DNA from: Lachnospiraceae bacterium
Lineage (GTDB): Bacteria > Bacillota > Clostridia > Lachnospirales > Lachnospiraceae
DNA: 64,000 nt
Assembly (NCBI GenBank): GCA_017620255.1
Contig: JAFZQU010000012.1
Coordinates: 1 to 64,000 of the forward strand
Reading direction: 5' to 3'
Shown here: piece after piece, positions 27,051 through 36,012 of the stretch
Position numbering within the stretch: the first letter of the stretch is position 1
How the letters are laid out: each line of letters begins with the position of its first letter
Notes under the pieces: model-generated
The model's database searches: none
The model's input: the letters and a program-made list of their open reading frames with translations, nothing else
What the model was told of the DNA's origin: nothing
Position numbers and translations under genes: made by a program

Positions 27051-30000
27051 TTATACTCTCTCTATGGAAATGGTTACTGTTTCTCCGTTCACGTTCCACT
27101 CTTTGCCGGTCGCATATTCCGCACCGGACGAAAGGGAATCCGCAAGTACTTTTTCAGAGATCATTTTGCTGTTCTTCTCGGCAATATCATACAGTTTCGC
27201 ATTGTTGTTGATCGATACGCGGATGTGGTCCATGACCTCAAAGTCCGCTTCCTTACGCATCGTCTGGATCTTACTGATCATCTCGTAGACAAAGCCTTCC
27301 TCGATCAGTTCTTCCGTCAGATTCGTATCGAGCACGATCGTGAGCACGTTGTCGCTCTCGGAAACATAACCTTCCTTCTGTGTCATTTCGATCAGAAGAT
27401 CCTCCTTTGTCAAAGTCACGTTTTCGCCGTTTACTTCAAACTCCAGAGAGCCTGTCTCATTCAGCCTGTCCATCGCGGCGTTGCCGTCAAGCGTGGAAAG
27501 CTCTTTCTGGATCCCGCCGAGCAGTTTGCCGTATTTGGGTCCGACTGTCTTTAACTGCGGCTTGAAGCTGTAACTGGTGAACTCCCTGACATCATCCGTA
27601 AAGACGACTTCTTTTACATTCAGTTCGTCCTCGATGATCTCCACGAAGAAATCAGGCAGATCGCATTCGCCTTTGATGAACATTTTGGCGATCGGCTGTC
27701 TGTTCTTGATATTCGCATTGTTTCTTGCGGCCCTGCCCATGACAACGGCTTTTAAGACCGCATCCATCCTGCACTCAAGATCCTTGTCGATCCATTCTTT
27801 ATGCGCAACGGGAAAATCACACAGGTGAATGGATTCCGGCGCATCCCTGTCAACCGAGCGTACAAGGTTCTGGTAGATCTCTTCCGTGATGAACGGTACC
27901 ATCGGTGCCGCTGCCTTGCAGATCTCAAGCAGGGATGTGTAGAGCGTCATATACGCGTTGATCTTATCCTGCTCCATGCCCTTTGCCCAGAAACGCTCAC
28001 GGCATCTGCGCACATACCAGTTGGACAGATCATCCACAAAACTCTCCAGTGCCCTGGCTGCCTCCGGGATCCTGTAGTTCTCAAGGTCAGCATCCACTTC
28101 GAGGATCGCCGTATTCAGTCTGGATAAGATCCACTTATCCATGACGCAGAGCTTGTCGTATTCGAGTTTGTACTGTGTGGCGTCAAATCCGTCGATATTC
28201 GCATACAGAATAAAGAACGCATAGGTATTCCACAGCGTGCCCATGAATTTCCGCTGTCCTTCCATAACGGCTTTGCCATGGAAACGGTTCGGAAGCCAGG
28301 GCGCCGAATTGATGTAGAAATACCAGCGGATCGCATCAGCGCCGTATGTTGCGAGCGCTTCAAACGGATCCACCGCGTTCCCTTTACTCTTACTCATCTT
28401 CTGGCCGTTCTCATCCTGCACATGGCCGAGAACGATAACATTTTCATAGGGTGCCTTGTTGAACAGAAGCGTAGATTCCGCGAGCAGGGAATAGAACCAG
28501 CCGCGGGTCTGGTCGACCGCTTCGGAAATGAACTGTGCCGGGAACTGTGCCTCGAAAAGGTCTTTGTTCTCGAACGGATAATGGTGCTGTGCAAACGGCA
28601 TGGCACCGGAGTCGAACCAGCAGTCGATCACTTCCGGCACTCTCTGCATGTTGGCACCGCACTTTTCACATTTGATCGTAAAATCATCGATGTACGGTCT
28701 GTGCAGTTCCACGGTCAGCGCATCGTCACGTCCGGACAGTTCCTTCAGTTCCGCACGCGAGCCGATCGCATGCATATGTCCGCATTCACATACCCATACA
28801 TTTAACGGTGTACCCCAGTATCTGTTTCTGGAGATGCCCCAGTCCTGGATGTTCTCCAGCCAGTCACCGAAACGCCCTTTTCCGATGGATTCCGGGATCC
28901 AGTTGATCGTATTGTTGTTTTTGATCAGGTCATCCTTGACGGCCGTCATCTTGATGAACCAGGATTCCCTTGCATAGTAGAGAAGCGGTGTGTCGCATCT
29001 CCAGCAATGCGGGTAATCGTGCTCCATCTTGGGTGCGCCAAAGAGGAGTCCTCTTTTATCCAGATCGATCAGCACCTGCTTGTCACAGTCGACCGCACCT
29101 GCTTTCACTTCTTCTTCCGTAGGTTTGCAACGCATGCCGGCAAAAGGTGTACAGTCTTTCATCACACCCCGTTCATCCACCATCTGTACAAAAGCGGCGT
29201 CGTATTTACGTCCGACACGGGCATCGTCTTCACCGAAAGCCGGCGCCTGGTGTACGATACCGGTACCGTCCGACATTGTTACATAATCGTCAACGTATAC
29301 GAAAAAGCCTTTCTTATGCTGCTTGTTTACTTCATCGGCCGCGCACTGGTACAGGGGCTCATATTCCCGGTACTCAAGGTCTGTTCCTTTGTAGGATTGA
29401 AGGACCTCATAGGCCGGCGTGCCTTCCGCACGTTCTATACCGCCCAGTACGGAATCCGCCAGCGCCTCTGCCAGGTAGTAGACCATTCCGTCAGCAGCCT
29501 TGACTTTTATATAAGTTTCATCCGGATTCACGCAGAGCGCGATGTTGGAAGGCAGGGTCCACGGCGTTGTGGTCCATGCCAGGAAGTATGCATCCTCGTC
29601 TTTTACCTTGAAGCGGACGATGGCGGTACGCTCCTTGAGCGTCTTGTATCCCTGCGCCACTTCGTGCGACGATAAGGGTGTGCCGCATCTCGGGCAATAG
29701 GGAACGATCTTGAAGCCCTTGTAGAGCAGGCCTTTTTCCCAGATCTGCTTCAGTGCCCACCATTCGGATTCGATGAAATCATCATGATAAGTTACGTACG
29801 GATCATCCATATCGGCCCAGAATCCGACCGTTGCGGAAAAATCCTCCCACATGCCTTTATATTTCCAGACGCTTTCCTTACATTTGGAAATGAAGGGATC
29901 CAGACCGTATTCCTCGATCTGTTCCTTTCCGTCAAGGCCGAGCGCCTTTTCCACTTCGAGTTCAACCGGCAGGCCGTGGGTATCCCAGCCTGCTTTACGG

Positions 30001-30239
30001 GGAACCATATACCCCTTCATGGTGCGGTATCTGGGGATCATGTCCTTGATCACGCGGGTTAAAACGTGGCCGATATGCGGCTTGCCGTTCGCTGTCGGCG
30101 GTCCGTCATAAAACGTGTAAGTCGGCCCGTCCTTTCTGTTCTCCATGCTCTTTTCAAAGATCGCATTGTCTTTCCAGAACTGTTCGACCTGTTTTTCCCG
30201 GTCTACAAATCCCAGATCCGTTGAAACTTTCTTGTACAT
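27051..30239 (-). CDS. ileS: isoleucyl-tRNA synthetase
   Basis: Class I synthetase of 1062 residues. The HIGH motif is in GPPTANGKPHIGHVL and KMSKS in GQKMSKSKGN; the CP1 editing domain lies between. A metal-binding CxxC site is visible in CECGHMHAIG and KCEKCGANM. The FYDGPPTANG start and the length over 1000 residues suit the long form found in clostridia, often called IleS2-like and associated with low mupirocin sensitivity; that label is inference. The start at 30239 follows AAGGAGG. Only 51 bases separate it from pncB, so there is no room for a T-box. Confidence 0.96.
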   Translation of the reverse strand: MYKKVSTDLGFVDREKQVEQFWKDNAIFEKSMENRKDGPTYTFYDGPPTANGKPHIGHVLTRVIKDMIPRYRTMKGYMVPRKAGWDTHGLPVELEVEKALGLDGKEQIEEYGLDPFISKCKESVWKYKGMWEDFSATVGFWADMDDPYVTYHDDFIESEWWALKQIWEKGLLYKGFKIVPYCPRCGTPLSSHEVAQGYKTLKERTAIVRFKVKDEDAYFLAWTTTPWTLPSNIALCVNPDETYIKVKAADGMVYYLAEALADSVLGGIERAEGTPAYEVLQSYKGTDLEYREYEPLYQCAADEVNKQHKKGFFVYVDDYVTMSDGTGIVHQAPAFGEDDARVGRKYDAAFVQMVDERGVMKDCTPFAGMRCKPTEEEVKAGAVDCDKQVLIDLDKRGLLFGAPKMEHDYPHCWRCDTPLLYYARESWFIKMTAVKDDLIKNNNTINWIPESIGKGRFGDWLENIQDWGISRNRYWGTPLNVWVCECGHMHAIGSRAELKELSGRDDALTVELHRPYIDDFTIKCEKCGANMQRVPEVIDCWFDSGAMPFAQHHYPFENKDLFEAQFPAQFISEAVDQTRGWFYSLLAESTLLFNKAPYENVIVLGHVQDENGQKMSKSKGNAVDPFEALATYGADAIRWYFYINSAPWLPNRFHGKAVMEGQRKFMGTLWNTYAFFILYANIDGFDATQYKLEYDKLCVMDKWILSRLNTAILEVDADLENYRIPEAARALESFVDDLSNWYVRRCRERFWAKGMEQDKINAYMTLYTSLLEICKAAAPMVPFITEEIYQNLVRSVDRDAPESIHLCDFPVAHKEWIDKDLECRMDAVLKAVVMGRAARNNANIKNRQPIAKMFIKGECDLPDFFVEIIEDELNVKEVVFTDDVREFTSYSFKPQLKTVGPKYGKLLGGIQKELSTLDGNAAMDRLNETGSLEFEVNGENVTLTKEDLLIEMTQKEGYVSESDNVLTIVLDTNLTEELIEEGFVYEMISKIQTMRKEADFEVMDHIRVSINNNAKLYDIAEKNSKMISEKVLADSLSSGAEYATGKEWNVNGETVTISIERV

Positions 30240-30290
30240 CTTTTCCTCCTTTTTGTGCATGCTTTCTCGTCACACGCACAAAGATTTATA

Positions 30291-31742
30291 CTATCTGCTC
30301 ATTTCATCGAGCAGAGAGATCTTGATATCATACAGTCTCGGTGACAGATCCACATAGACTTTATGCGGATTGACGAGACGTCTTGTCTCTTCCCAGAGCG
30401 TATCCAGTTCTTTTGCACAGTAGTCCTTGATATCCATGACCTTCGGGGACTCGTAAACGCATTTGCCGTCCTTAAAGACAGGGATCATCAGTTCACGCAG
30501 GGTGAACTCGCTGGGCTTCAGCGTGATCTTCTTCCAGGGTTCTGCCGGGTCGAACAGCATGATCGGCTGGTCTTCGGTAAAGACTTCGTCTTCCAGACAG
30601 ATCAGGTCCGCCTTGATCTTGCCGCTCTCCTTTTCGTAGATCCTGTAGATCTTCTTGTTGCCCGGATTGGTGACTTTTTCCGTATTCTCGGACAGTTTGA
30701 TCTTGGGAATGAATTTACCGTCCTCTCCCATGATGGCTGCCAGTTTGTAAACACCGCCAAAGGCAGGCCAGTCTTTGGATGTGATCAGGTTCGTTCCCAC
30801 ACCCCAGCTTGTGATCGTTGCGCCCTGCGCCTTGAGGGAATCGATCAGGAATTCGTCGAGATCGTTACTTGCGGAAATGATGGCATCAGGGAAACCGGCG
30901 TCATCAAACATCTTGCGGACTTTTTTGGACAGATAGGCAAGGTCGCCGCTGTCCATACGGATCCCGTAGAATGTGAGCGGGATGCCCGCCTCGCGCATTT
31001 CCGTGAATACGCGGATCGCGTTTGGCACGCCTGATTTTAACGTATCATATGTATCCACAAGCAGGATGCAGGCCGACGGATACAGGTCCGCATAGGCTTT
31101 GAATGCCGTATATTCATCCGGGAAACTCATGATCCAGCTGTGGGCATGCGTTCCTTTGACCGGTACATCAAACATCTGTCCGGCGAGCACGTTACTGGTT
31201 CCGATACAGCCGCCGATCATGGCTGCTCTTGCACCGTAGATACCGGCATCCGGTCCCTGTGCGCGGCGAAGGCCGAATTCCATGATTCCGTCTCCTCTTG
31301 CCGCATAGCAGACGCGTGCCGTCTTGGTGGCGATCAGGCTCTGGTGATTGATGATGTTCAGTATGGCGGTTTCCACCAGCTGTGCCTCCATGATGGGGGC
31401 AATGACTTTTACGATCGGTTCTCTCGGAAAGATCACGGTACCTTCCGGAATGGACCAGATACTGCCGGAGAACTTGAAATTCTTCAGATAGTCCAGAAAA
31501 TCCGCGTCAAAAATGTTGAGGCTTCCCAGATATTCAATATCTTTTTCTTCAAAATGAAGATCTTCGATGTATTCGATCAGCTGCTGCAGACCGGCTGCAA
31601 TGGCATATCCGCTCTCTAACGGATTGGTCCGGTAGAACATGTCGAAAATGACCGTCTGGTTCCGGTTCTGGTTCTTGAAATAACCCTGCATCATGGTCAG
31701 TTCATAGAGATCTGTCAGCAATGTCAGATTGTCGTAATACAT
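30291..31742 (-). CDS. pncB: nicotinate phosphoribosyltransferase
   Basis: Makes nicotinate mononucleotide from nicotinate and PRPP in NAD salvage. The 483 residues include LLTDLYELTMMQGYF at the N-terminus, FGLRRAQGPDAG, the active-site region GTHAHSWIMSFPDE and the PRPP-side GIRMDSGDLAYLSKKVR. This is the longer Firmicute type. The start is the ATG at 31742 (MYYDNLTLL) after AAGGAAG. It lies between a hypothetical membrane-anchored gene and ileS, all on the same strand and probably cotranscribed. Confidence 0.95.
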   Translation of the reverse strand: MYYDNLTLLTDLYELTMMQGYFKNQNRNQTVIFDMFYRTNPLESGYAIAAGLQQLIEYIEDLHFEEKDIEYLGSLNIFDADFLDYLKNFKFSGSIWSIPEGTVIFPREPIVKVIAPIMEAQLVETAILNIINHQSLIATKTARVCYAARGDGIMEFGLRRAQGPDAGIYGARAAMIGGCIGTSNVLAGQMFDVPVKGTHAHSWIMSFPDEYTAFKAYADLYPSACILLVDTYDTLKSGVPNAIRVFTEMREAGIPLTFYGIRMDSGDLAYLSKKVRKMFDDAGFPDAIISASNDLDEFLIDSLKAQGATITSWGVGTNLITSKDWPAFGGVYKLAAIMGEDGKFIPKIKLSENTEKVTNPGNKKIYRIYEKESGKIKADLICLEDEVFTEDQPIMLFDPAEPWKKITLKPSEFTLRELMIPVFKDGKCVYESPKVMDIKDYCAKELDTLWEETRRLVNPHKVYVDLSPRLYDIKISLLDEMSR

Positions 31743-31797
31743 CTTATCTTCCTTTCCGTGCCCTGCACGTACCAACCCCGCTTTAGTCTGTGCCGGA

Positions 31798-32448
31798 TCA
31801 GCGGGTAAAATTATGTTTCACAAGGATATAGCCGCCCTGCAGTTCTTCCTGATCGATGCTCCATCCGCAGGTGTCTACCTTATAGTCGTCCATGAATTTG
31901 TTCATGAAGCCCGCACGGTAACTCTCGTCATCATAACTCTGCAAAACCTGCTGTGCCAGCATGGAATCCCTGACAACATTGTAAAACGAAGTGTTTTCTC
32001 CCTTTGCTGCACTGAGCTGCTCGTAGCAGTCATCAAAGTATTCCTGTTTACTGTTCAGGACATCTTCCTGTGTCAGCCCGTAATCTGCAAGCGACTGGAG
32101 AGACACGGGCGTAACGACAACGTTTTCGTCAGGGGTTTCTTCACTTCCGTCAAAATCAGCCGCCGGCAGTTCCGCTGCAGGCTGCGGATCCGTGTCTCCC
32201 GATATCTCACCGGCATCCGGATCTTCTGTATCTTCTTCACCGGTCAGGTCGGATACGGACAGTCTGTCCAGTTCCGCTTCCTCTTCCGCACTCAATGCGG
32301 ATTCGGCTGATTTTGCCTTATTTCTGTATAATTTATCCGCGATGGCGTCTGAGAGTCCCGGTTTAAAATGGCATGCCAAAATGAGACCGACCAGGCCAAG
32401 GCCCAGCGCTCCCAATACCCCAAGCACGATCTTGATCGCTTTTTTCAT
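31798..32448 (-). CDS. membrane-anchored hypothetical protein
   Basis: A 216-residue protein with one N-terminal hydrophobic segment (residues 7-26, IVLGVLGALGLGLVGLILAC), then a very acidic low-complexity stretch (about 48-110, rich in E, D, S and P) and a C-terminal globular part of about 100 residues. The topology suggests an outward-facing domain on an extended linker; the Cys at the end of the hydrophobic segment is not in a standard lipobox. It precedes pncB by 55 bases. I do not recognise the family. Confidence 0.7.
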   Translation of the reverse strand: MKKAIKIVLGVLGALGLGLVGLILACHFKPGLSDAIADKLYRNKAKSAESALSAEEEAELDRLSVSDLTGEEDTEDPDAGEISGDTDPQPAAELPAADFDGSEETPDENVVVTPVSLQSLADYGLTQEDVLNSKQEYFDDCYEQLSAAKGENTSFYNVVRDSMLAQQVLQSYDDESYRAGFMNKFMDDYKVDTCGWSIDQEELQGGYILVKHNFTR

Positions 32449-32474
32449 AGAATCAATACCCTGTTCGCAAATAT

Positions 32475-32508
32475 AAAAAAGACTGTTATGTACGCAACAT
32501 AACAGTCT
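32475..32508 (-). terminator. intrinsic terminator of the aldolase gene
   Basis: Read on the minus strand, GACTGTTATG and CATAACAGTC form a stem around a short loop (32481-32508), followed by TTTTTT (32475-32480). Confidence 0.85.
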
Positions 32509-32574
32509 TATTTTATCTTATTCAGCCGAATTTCTCAAGCCTTTTCGTACCCTGCGGCATTGTGACAAAAGGGC

Positions 32575-33543
32575 TTACGCCTTTCCGTCGGAACCGAGAA
32601 CGTACTGGATCTTGTGTGCAACCATATCCTTTACAGCCTGACGTGCGGGCTTTAAGTACTGGCGCGGATCGAAGTGATCGGGATGCTCGGCAAAATACTT
32701 ACGGATATTTCCTGTCATGGCAAGACGGATATCGGAGTCGATATTGATCTTACATACGGCAAGTTTTGCAGCCTGTCTTAACTGCTCCTCCGGAATACCT
32801 ACTGCATCCGGCATATTTCCGCCATACTGGTTAACCATCTTTACGAATTCCTGCGGTACGGAAGAAGATCCGTGCAGAACGATCGGGAAACCGGGCAGGC
32901 GCTTGATGCACTCTTCGAGAACGTCGAAACGAAGCGGAGGCGGAACCAGGATGCCTTCAGCGTTTCTTGTGCACTGCTCAGCCGTGAACTTGTATGCGCC
33001 ATGGCTTGTGCCGATCGCGATCGCTAAAGAATCACAACCTGTCTTGTCTACGAATTCCTCAACTTCTTCCGGACGTGTATAACTTTCCTGACCTGCTTCG
33101 ACAACAACTTCGTCCTCGATACCTGCCAGTGTGCCAAGTTCTGCTTCTACAACAACGCCGTGTGCGTGTGCGTATTCAACAACCTGCTTGGTCAGCGCAA
33201 CGTTCTCGTCAAAAGGCTTGGAGCTTGCATCGATCATGACAGATGTGAATCCGCCGTCGATACAGGATTTGCAAAGTTCAAATGTATCGCCGTGATCCAG
33301 ATGCAGAGCGATGGGGATCTCAGGATTCTCCTCTACTGCTGCTTCAACCAGTTTTACAAGATACGTATGGTTTGCGTATGCTCTTGCGCCTTTGGAAACC
33401 TGCAGGATCACGGGGCTCTTCAGTTCGCCTGCTGCCTCTGTGATACCCTGAACGATCTCCATGTTGTTAACGTTGAAAGCACCGACAGCGTAACCGCCGT
33501 TATATGCCTTCTTAAACATTTCGGTAGTTGTAACTAATGACAT
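32575..33543 (-). CDS. fba: class II fructose-bisphosphate aldolase
   Basis: Zinc-dependent aldolase of glycolysis and gluconeogenesis, 322 residues. The zinc-binding HLDHGD (about residue 80), the AELGTLAGIED segment and the second-half VLHGSSSVPQEF with its metal histidine are present. It is a single-gene unit with a strong promoter at 33626-33654 and a strong terminator, as expected for a highly expressed enzyme. pfkA of the same pathway is elsewhere in the window (7846-8817). Confidence 0.96.
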   Translation of the reverse strand: MSLVTTTEMFKKAYNGGYAVGAFNVNNMEIVQGITEAAGELKSPVILQVSKGARAYANHTYLVKLVEAAVEENPEIPIALHLDHGDTFELCKSCIDGGFTSVMIDASSKPFDENVALTKQVVEYAHAHGVVVEAELGTLAGIEDEVVVEAGQESYTRPEEVEEFVDKTGCDSLAIAIGTSHGAYKFTAEQCTRNAEGILVPPPLRFDVLEECIKRLPGFPIVLHGSSSVPQEFVKMVNQYGGNMPDAVGIPEEQLRQAAKLAVCKINIDSDIRLAMTGNIRKYFAEHPDHFDPRQYLKPARQAVKDMVAHKIQYVLGSDGKA

Positions 33544-33625
33544 ATGTTTTCTTCCTTTCTTATATTGTAACCGGCATCTGTCGGTCCGTGATCGGGCAAA
33601 GCCCGTAAATCCCTAGCGATTTAGA

Positions 33626-33654
33626 ATTATAGCACATAAAAAGCGCAAACTCAA
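33626..33654 (-). promoter_or_regulatory. promoter of the aldolase gene
   Basis: Minus strand TTGAGT (33649-33654), 17-bp spacer, TATAAT (33626-33631). The -35 overlaps the barstar stop codon. The leader of about 75 bases contains a small CGGGC/GCCCG hairpin. Confidence 0.7.
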
Positions 33655-33941
33655 GGCTCATCCGTCACGTAAATCATGATCAGCCGCAGATTTTCCGCAG
33701 CGGCCTCTTCCATGGTTTCCGCAAAAGAGAGCGCATAGTCTCCGAGGCACTCTAACGCCTCCATATGATAGAGCGAGATCATACAGAGCGGCATCTCGGT
33801 CAGACAGTCATAGAGTGCGTCCAGGTTTCTGCCGTAATAGTCCGGCAGTTCCAGTTTCTCTGCCAGATAGTCATGCAGTTCTTCTCTGGTCGTAATGCCT
33901 GTGAAATCCAGTTTGTATTCGGTAAACGGTTCCTGTTTCAT
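33651..33941 (-). CDS. barstar-family ribonuclease inhibitor
   Basis: A 96-residue acidic protein with the barstar pattern: LDFTGITTREELHDYLAEKLELPDYYGRNLDALYDCLTEM, where the Tyr-Tyr-Gly-x-Asn-x-Asp-Ala-Leu segment forms the barnase-binding helix and loop. The start is the ATG at 33941 after GGAAG; an in-frame upstream ATG at 33992 would overlap the barnase gene. It lies 31 bases downstream of the barnase-like lipoprotein gene and should be cytoplasmic, protecting the cell from unexported enzyme. Pairing with that neighbour is inferred from position and family. Confidence 0.9.
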   Translation of the reverse strand: MKQEPFTEYKLDFTGITTREELHDYLAEKLELPDYYGRNLDALYDCLTEMPLCMISLYHMEALECLGDYALSFAETMEEAAAENLRLIMIYVTDEP

Positions 33942-33972
33942 ACCGTATTCTTCCTTTTCTGCAAGATGTTTT

Positions 33973-34638
33973 TCAGCGGTACGTTTCCCCAAAAGACACC
34001 GTGCCGTCTTCTTCCGGGATCACCTGCCGGAATGTTTCGTAGTGGTCTTTCGAGTAATAGTACTCTCCGTCTTCCGTATAGATCAGACGTCTCGAACCGC
34101 GGTTCTTATACCCGTGCGTATCGATATCACATTCCCGGTATGCGTTCTTTCCGGCATCCGGCAGAACGCCCTCATAATTCCCGAAATGATCACCGCCGAT
34201 CGCGGCATCTTCCAGATAATCTTCAACGGATCCGCCTTCCCAGCCAAGGTCCTTTGCCTCGTTTTTCGTGATGTAATTGTCCGGCAGGTGATGATAGGTT
34301 TCCAGGTAAGCGACCACATGCTCCAGGTCATAGTAGTAACCGTCTTCTTCGACAAGTTCCTCTGTCTTTGCAGGCTCGCTCTCCGGCTCTGCGTCTTCGG
34401 ACACCTCTTCCGTATCGGGGGATCCGATACCGAGTTCCTGCTCCGCTTCTGCGATCGCACTCTCGATCTCTTCATCCGCTTCCGGGATCGCACTCTGGCT
34501 TTCGATCGCGATCTGTGCTTTGGCTGCCTGATCTGCCACCGCCTGCCATTCCGGTGAACAGCCCGCAAGCAGCAGAGCAAGTGCAAACACCGGGAGAGTG
34601 CATAGGAAGCTTATCATTTTTTTCATTCTGGTCTTCAT
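33973..34638 (-). CDS. lipoprotein-anchored barnase-family ribonuclease
   Basis: A 221-residue predicted lipoprotein: basic start, hydrophobic core and lipobox LLLAGC at about residues 22-27. An acidic Glu/Ala/Ser/Pro-rich linker runs to about residue 100. The C-terminal 105 residues follow barnase closely: YLETYHHLPDNYITKNEA, IGGDHFGNYEGVLP, YRECDIDTHGY, RRLIYTEDGEYYYSKDHYETF. The residues matching barnase Glu73 (in RECD), Arg87 (in RRLIY) and His102 (in KDHYETF) are all kept, so it should be active. The start at 34638 is favoured over 34647 by spacing to GGTG. It begins 14 bases after the transporter gene and is followed by barstar. Confidence 0.9.
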   Translation of the reverse strand: MKTRMKKMISFLCTLPVFALALLLAGCSPEWQAVADQAAKAQIAIESQSAIPEADEEIESAIAEAEQELGIGSPDTEEVSEDAEPESEPAKTEELVEEDGYYYDLEHVVAYLETYHHLPDNYITKNEAKDLGWEGGSVEDYLEDAAIGGDHFGNYEGVLPDAGKNAYRECDIDTHGYKNRGSRRLIYTEDGEYYYSKDHYETFRQVIPEEDGTVSFGETYR

Positions 34639-34652
34639 ATCATGCACCGTTT

Positions 34653-35960
34653 CTATCTGGAATGCTTTCTGATGATCGTGATCGGGATCACGGACAGTGC
34701 CGCTACAACTGCCGCCGCTACATACAGGGAATAAGGAGGGGCAAAATCATTCCCGTTGATACCCATTGCATCCAGTCCGAGGATCAGGGAAATAATGGGT
34801 CCGATGATCATCGGGATCAGGACTGTAAAACACATGCGCACGCCCTGAAATCTGCCTTCGCTGCCTTCCGGAATACAATCCTGGAAATTCGCGTTAAATG
34901 CACCGATCAGGGACAGGATCCCGCCCATCATGACAATACCGCCGACAAAGAGAACCGCCATTCTGACTGCTCCGTCCAGGAACTGCAGACTGAAAAAAGA
35001 AAGGATGCCGATGACCGTCATGACCAGCATCGGATAATAGAACCGTTTCCGTCCGAATCTGTCAAACATGAAACCGAAAACGCCCGTGACGATCGCCGAT
35101 CCCACAATGATGACAGCCATCGGGATCACAAATCCGTCGCCAAGCCCTAACGTGATGATTAGGAAATTGATCAGGTAGGAAAAGAACGTCTGCTGTGCAA
35201 TACCGATCAGGCAGGCCGCAAGCAGTGTGATATAAAGCAGTTTATTGGAACGGATGGTTTCAGCCCTGAAACCGAAGAAGGTATCTTTGACTGCACCCTC
35301 TTTCCCCATGGCTTTGATATCCTTTGCATCCTTAAGCGTAAACAGTGCCAGGATGCCTGCTGCCAACGGAATGCAGCCGATAATGATAAAGAAGATCGCG
35401 TTGCTTTCATTCGCGGAATTGTAGAAACCGCCCAGTCCGACAAATACGATCACAACCGCGATCACAGGCAGAATGGAAAGGATACCGTTGAGCTTTCCTC
35501 TGTTGGTATCATCCGTATTATCCGCCACCCAGGCATTGAACGCCGCATCATTGGAGGTGGATCCCGCAAAAGTCATGATACAGTCAAACAGTATGATCAA
35601 AAAAGCGATCAGCATCAGGGAACCGGTCTCTGCGCGCATCGGCAGGAGCGCAAACAACATGATCGTAACGCCCCAGAAAATATATCCGAACGCGATAAAC
35701 GGTTTTCTTTTGCCTGCTTTATCGGACCATGCACCGGCAAAGATCGTCGTCACCGTGGCGGCTAACGCCGATAAGATGACCATCCATGTCGTTACCCAGT
35801 AAGACATGTCGCTTCGTCCCGAATTGGCGAACACGTCCTGCGCAAAAGTCGCAAAGTACATGTTCTCCACGATCCATGCGACCTGGCCGATCAGTCCGAA
35901 GAAGACTGCGCAGAACCAGACATTTCCTCCCAGGGGAGTGGCTTTCTTCTGATTTTCCAT
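34653..35960 (-). CDS. GPH-type (MFS) sugar transporter
   Basis: A 435-residue integral membrane protein with about 12 hydrophobic segments. The start NVWFCAVFFGLIGQVAWIVENMYFATF and the loop DKAGKRKPFIAFGY (the GxxxDRxGRR-like MFS motif of the glycoside-pentoside-hexuronide group) support a sugar cation symporter. The second half repeats the motif in FDRFGRKRFYYP. It follows the family 2 glycosidase by 52 bases, so it most likely imports the glycoside that enzyme cleaves. The substrate cannot be read. The ATG at 35960 follows GGAGG. Confidence 0.88.
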   Translation of the reverse strand: MENQKKATPLGGNVWFCAVFFGLIGQVAWIVENMYFATFAQDVFANSGRSDMSYWVTTWMVILSALAATVTTIFAGAWSDKAGKRKPFIAFGYIFWGVTIMLFALLPMRAETGSLMLIAFLIILFDCIMTFAGSTSNDAAFNAWVADNTDDTNRGKLNGILSILPVIAVVIVFVGLGGFYNSANESNAIFFIIIGCIPLAAGILALFTLKDAKDIKAMGKEGAVKDTFFGFRAETIRSNKLLYITLLAACLIGIAQQTFFSYLINFLIITLGLGDGFVIPMAVIIVGSAIVTGVFGFMFDRFGRKRFYYPMLVMTVIGILSFFSLQFLDGAVRMAVLFVGGIVMMGGILSLIGAFNANFQDCIPEGSEGRFQGVRMCFTVLIPMIIGPIISLILGLDAMGINGNDFAPPYSLYVAAAVVAALSVIPITIIRKHSR

Positions 35961-36012
35961 TTTTATACCTCCGCTTTTCCGGGTTTTCCCCGGTATTTGG
36001 AACGCACCCGGC

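Noticed and set aside
30240-30290. T-box leader of ileS
   Set aside because: The 51-base gap is far too short and has neither specifier loop nor antiterminator sequences.
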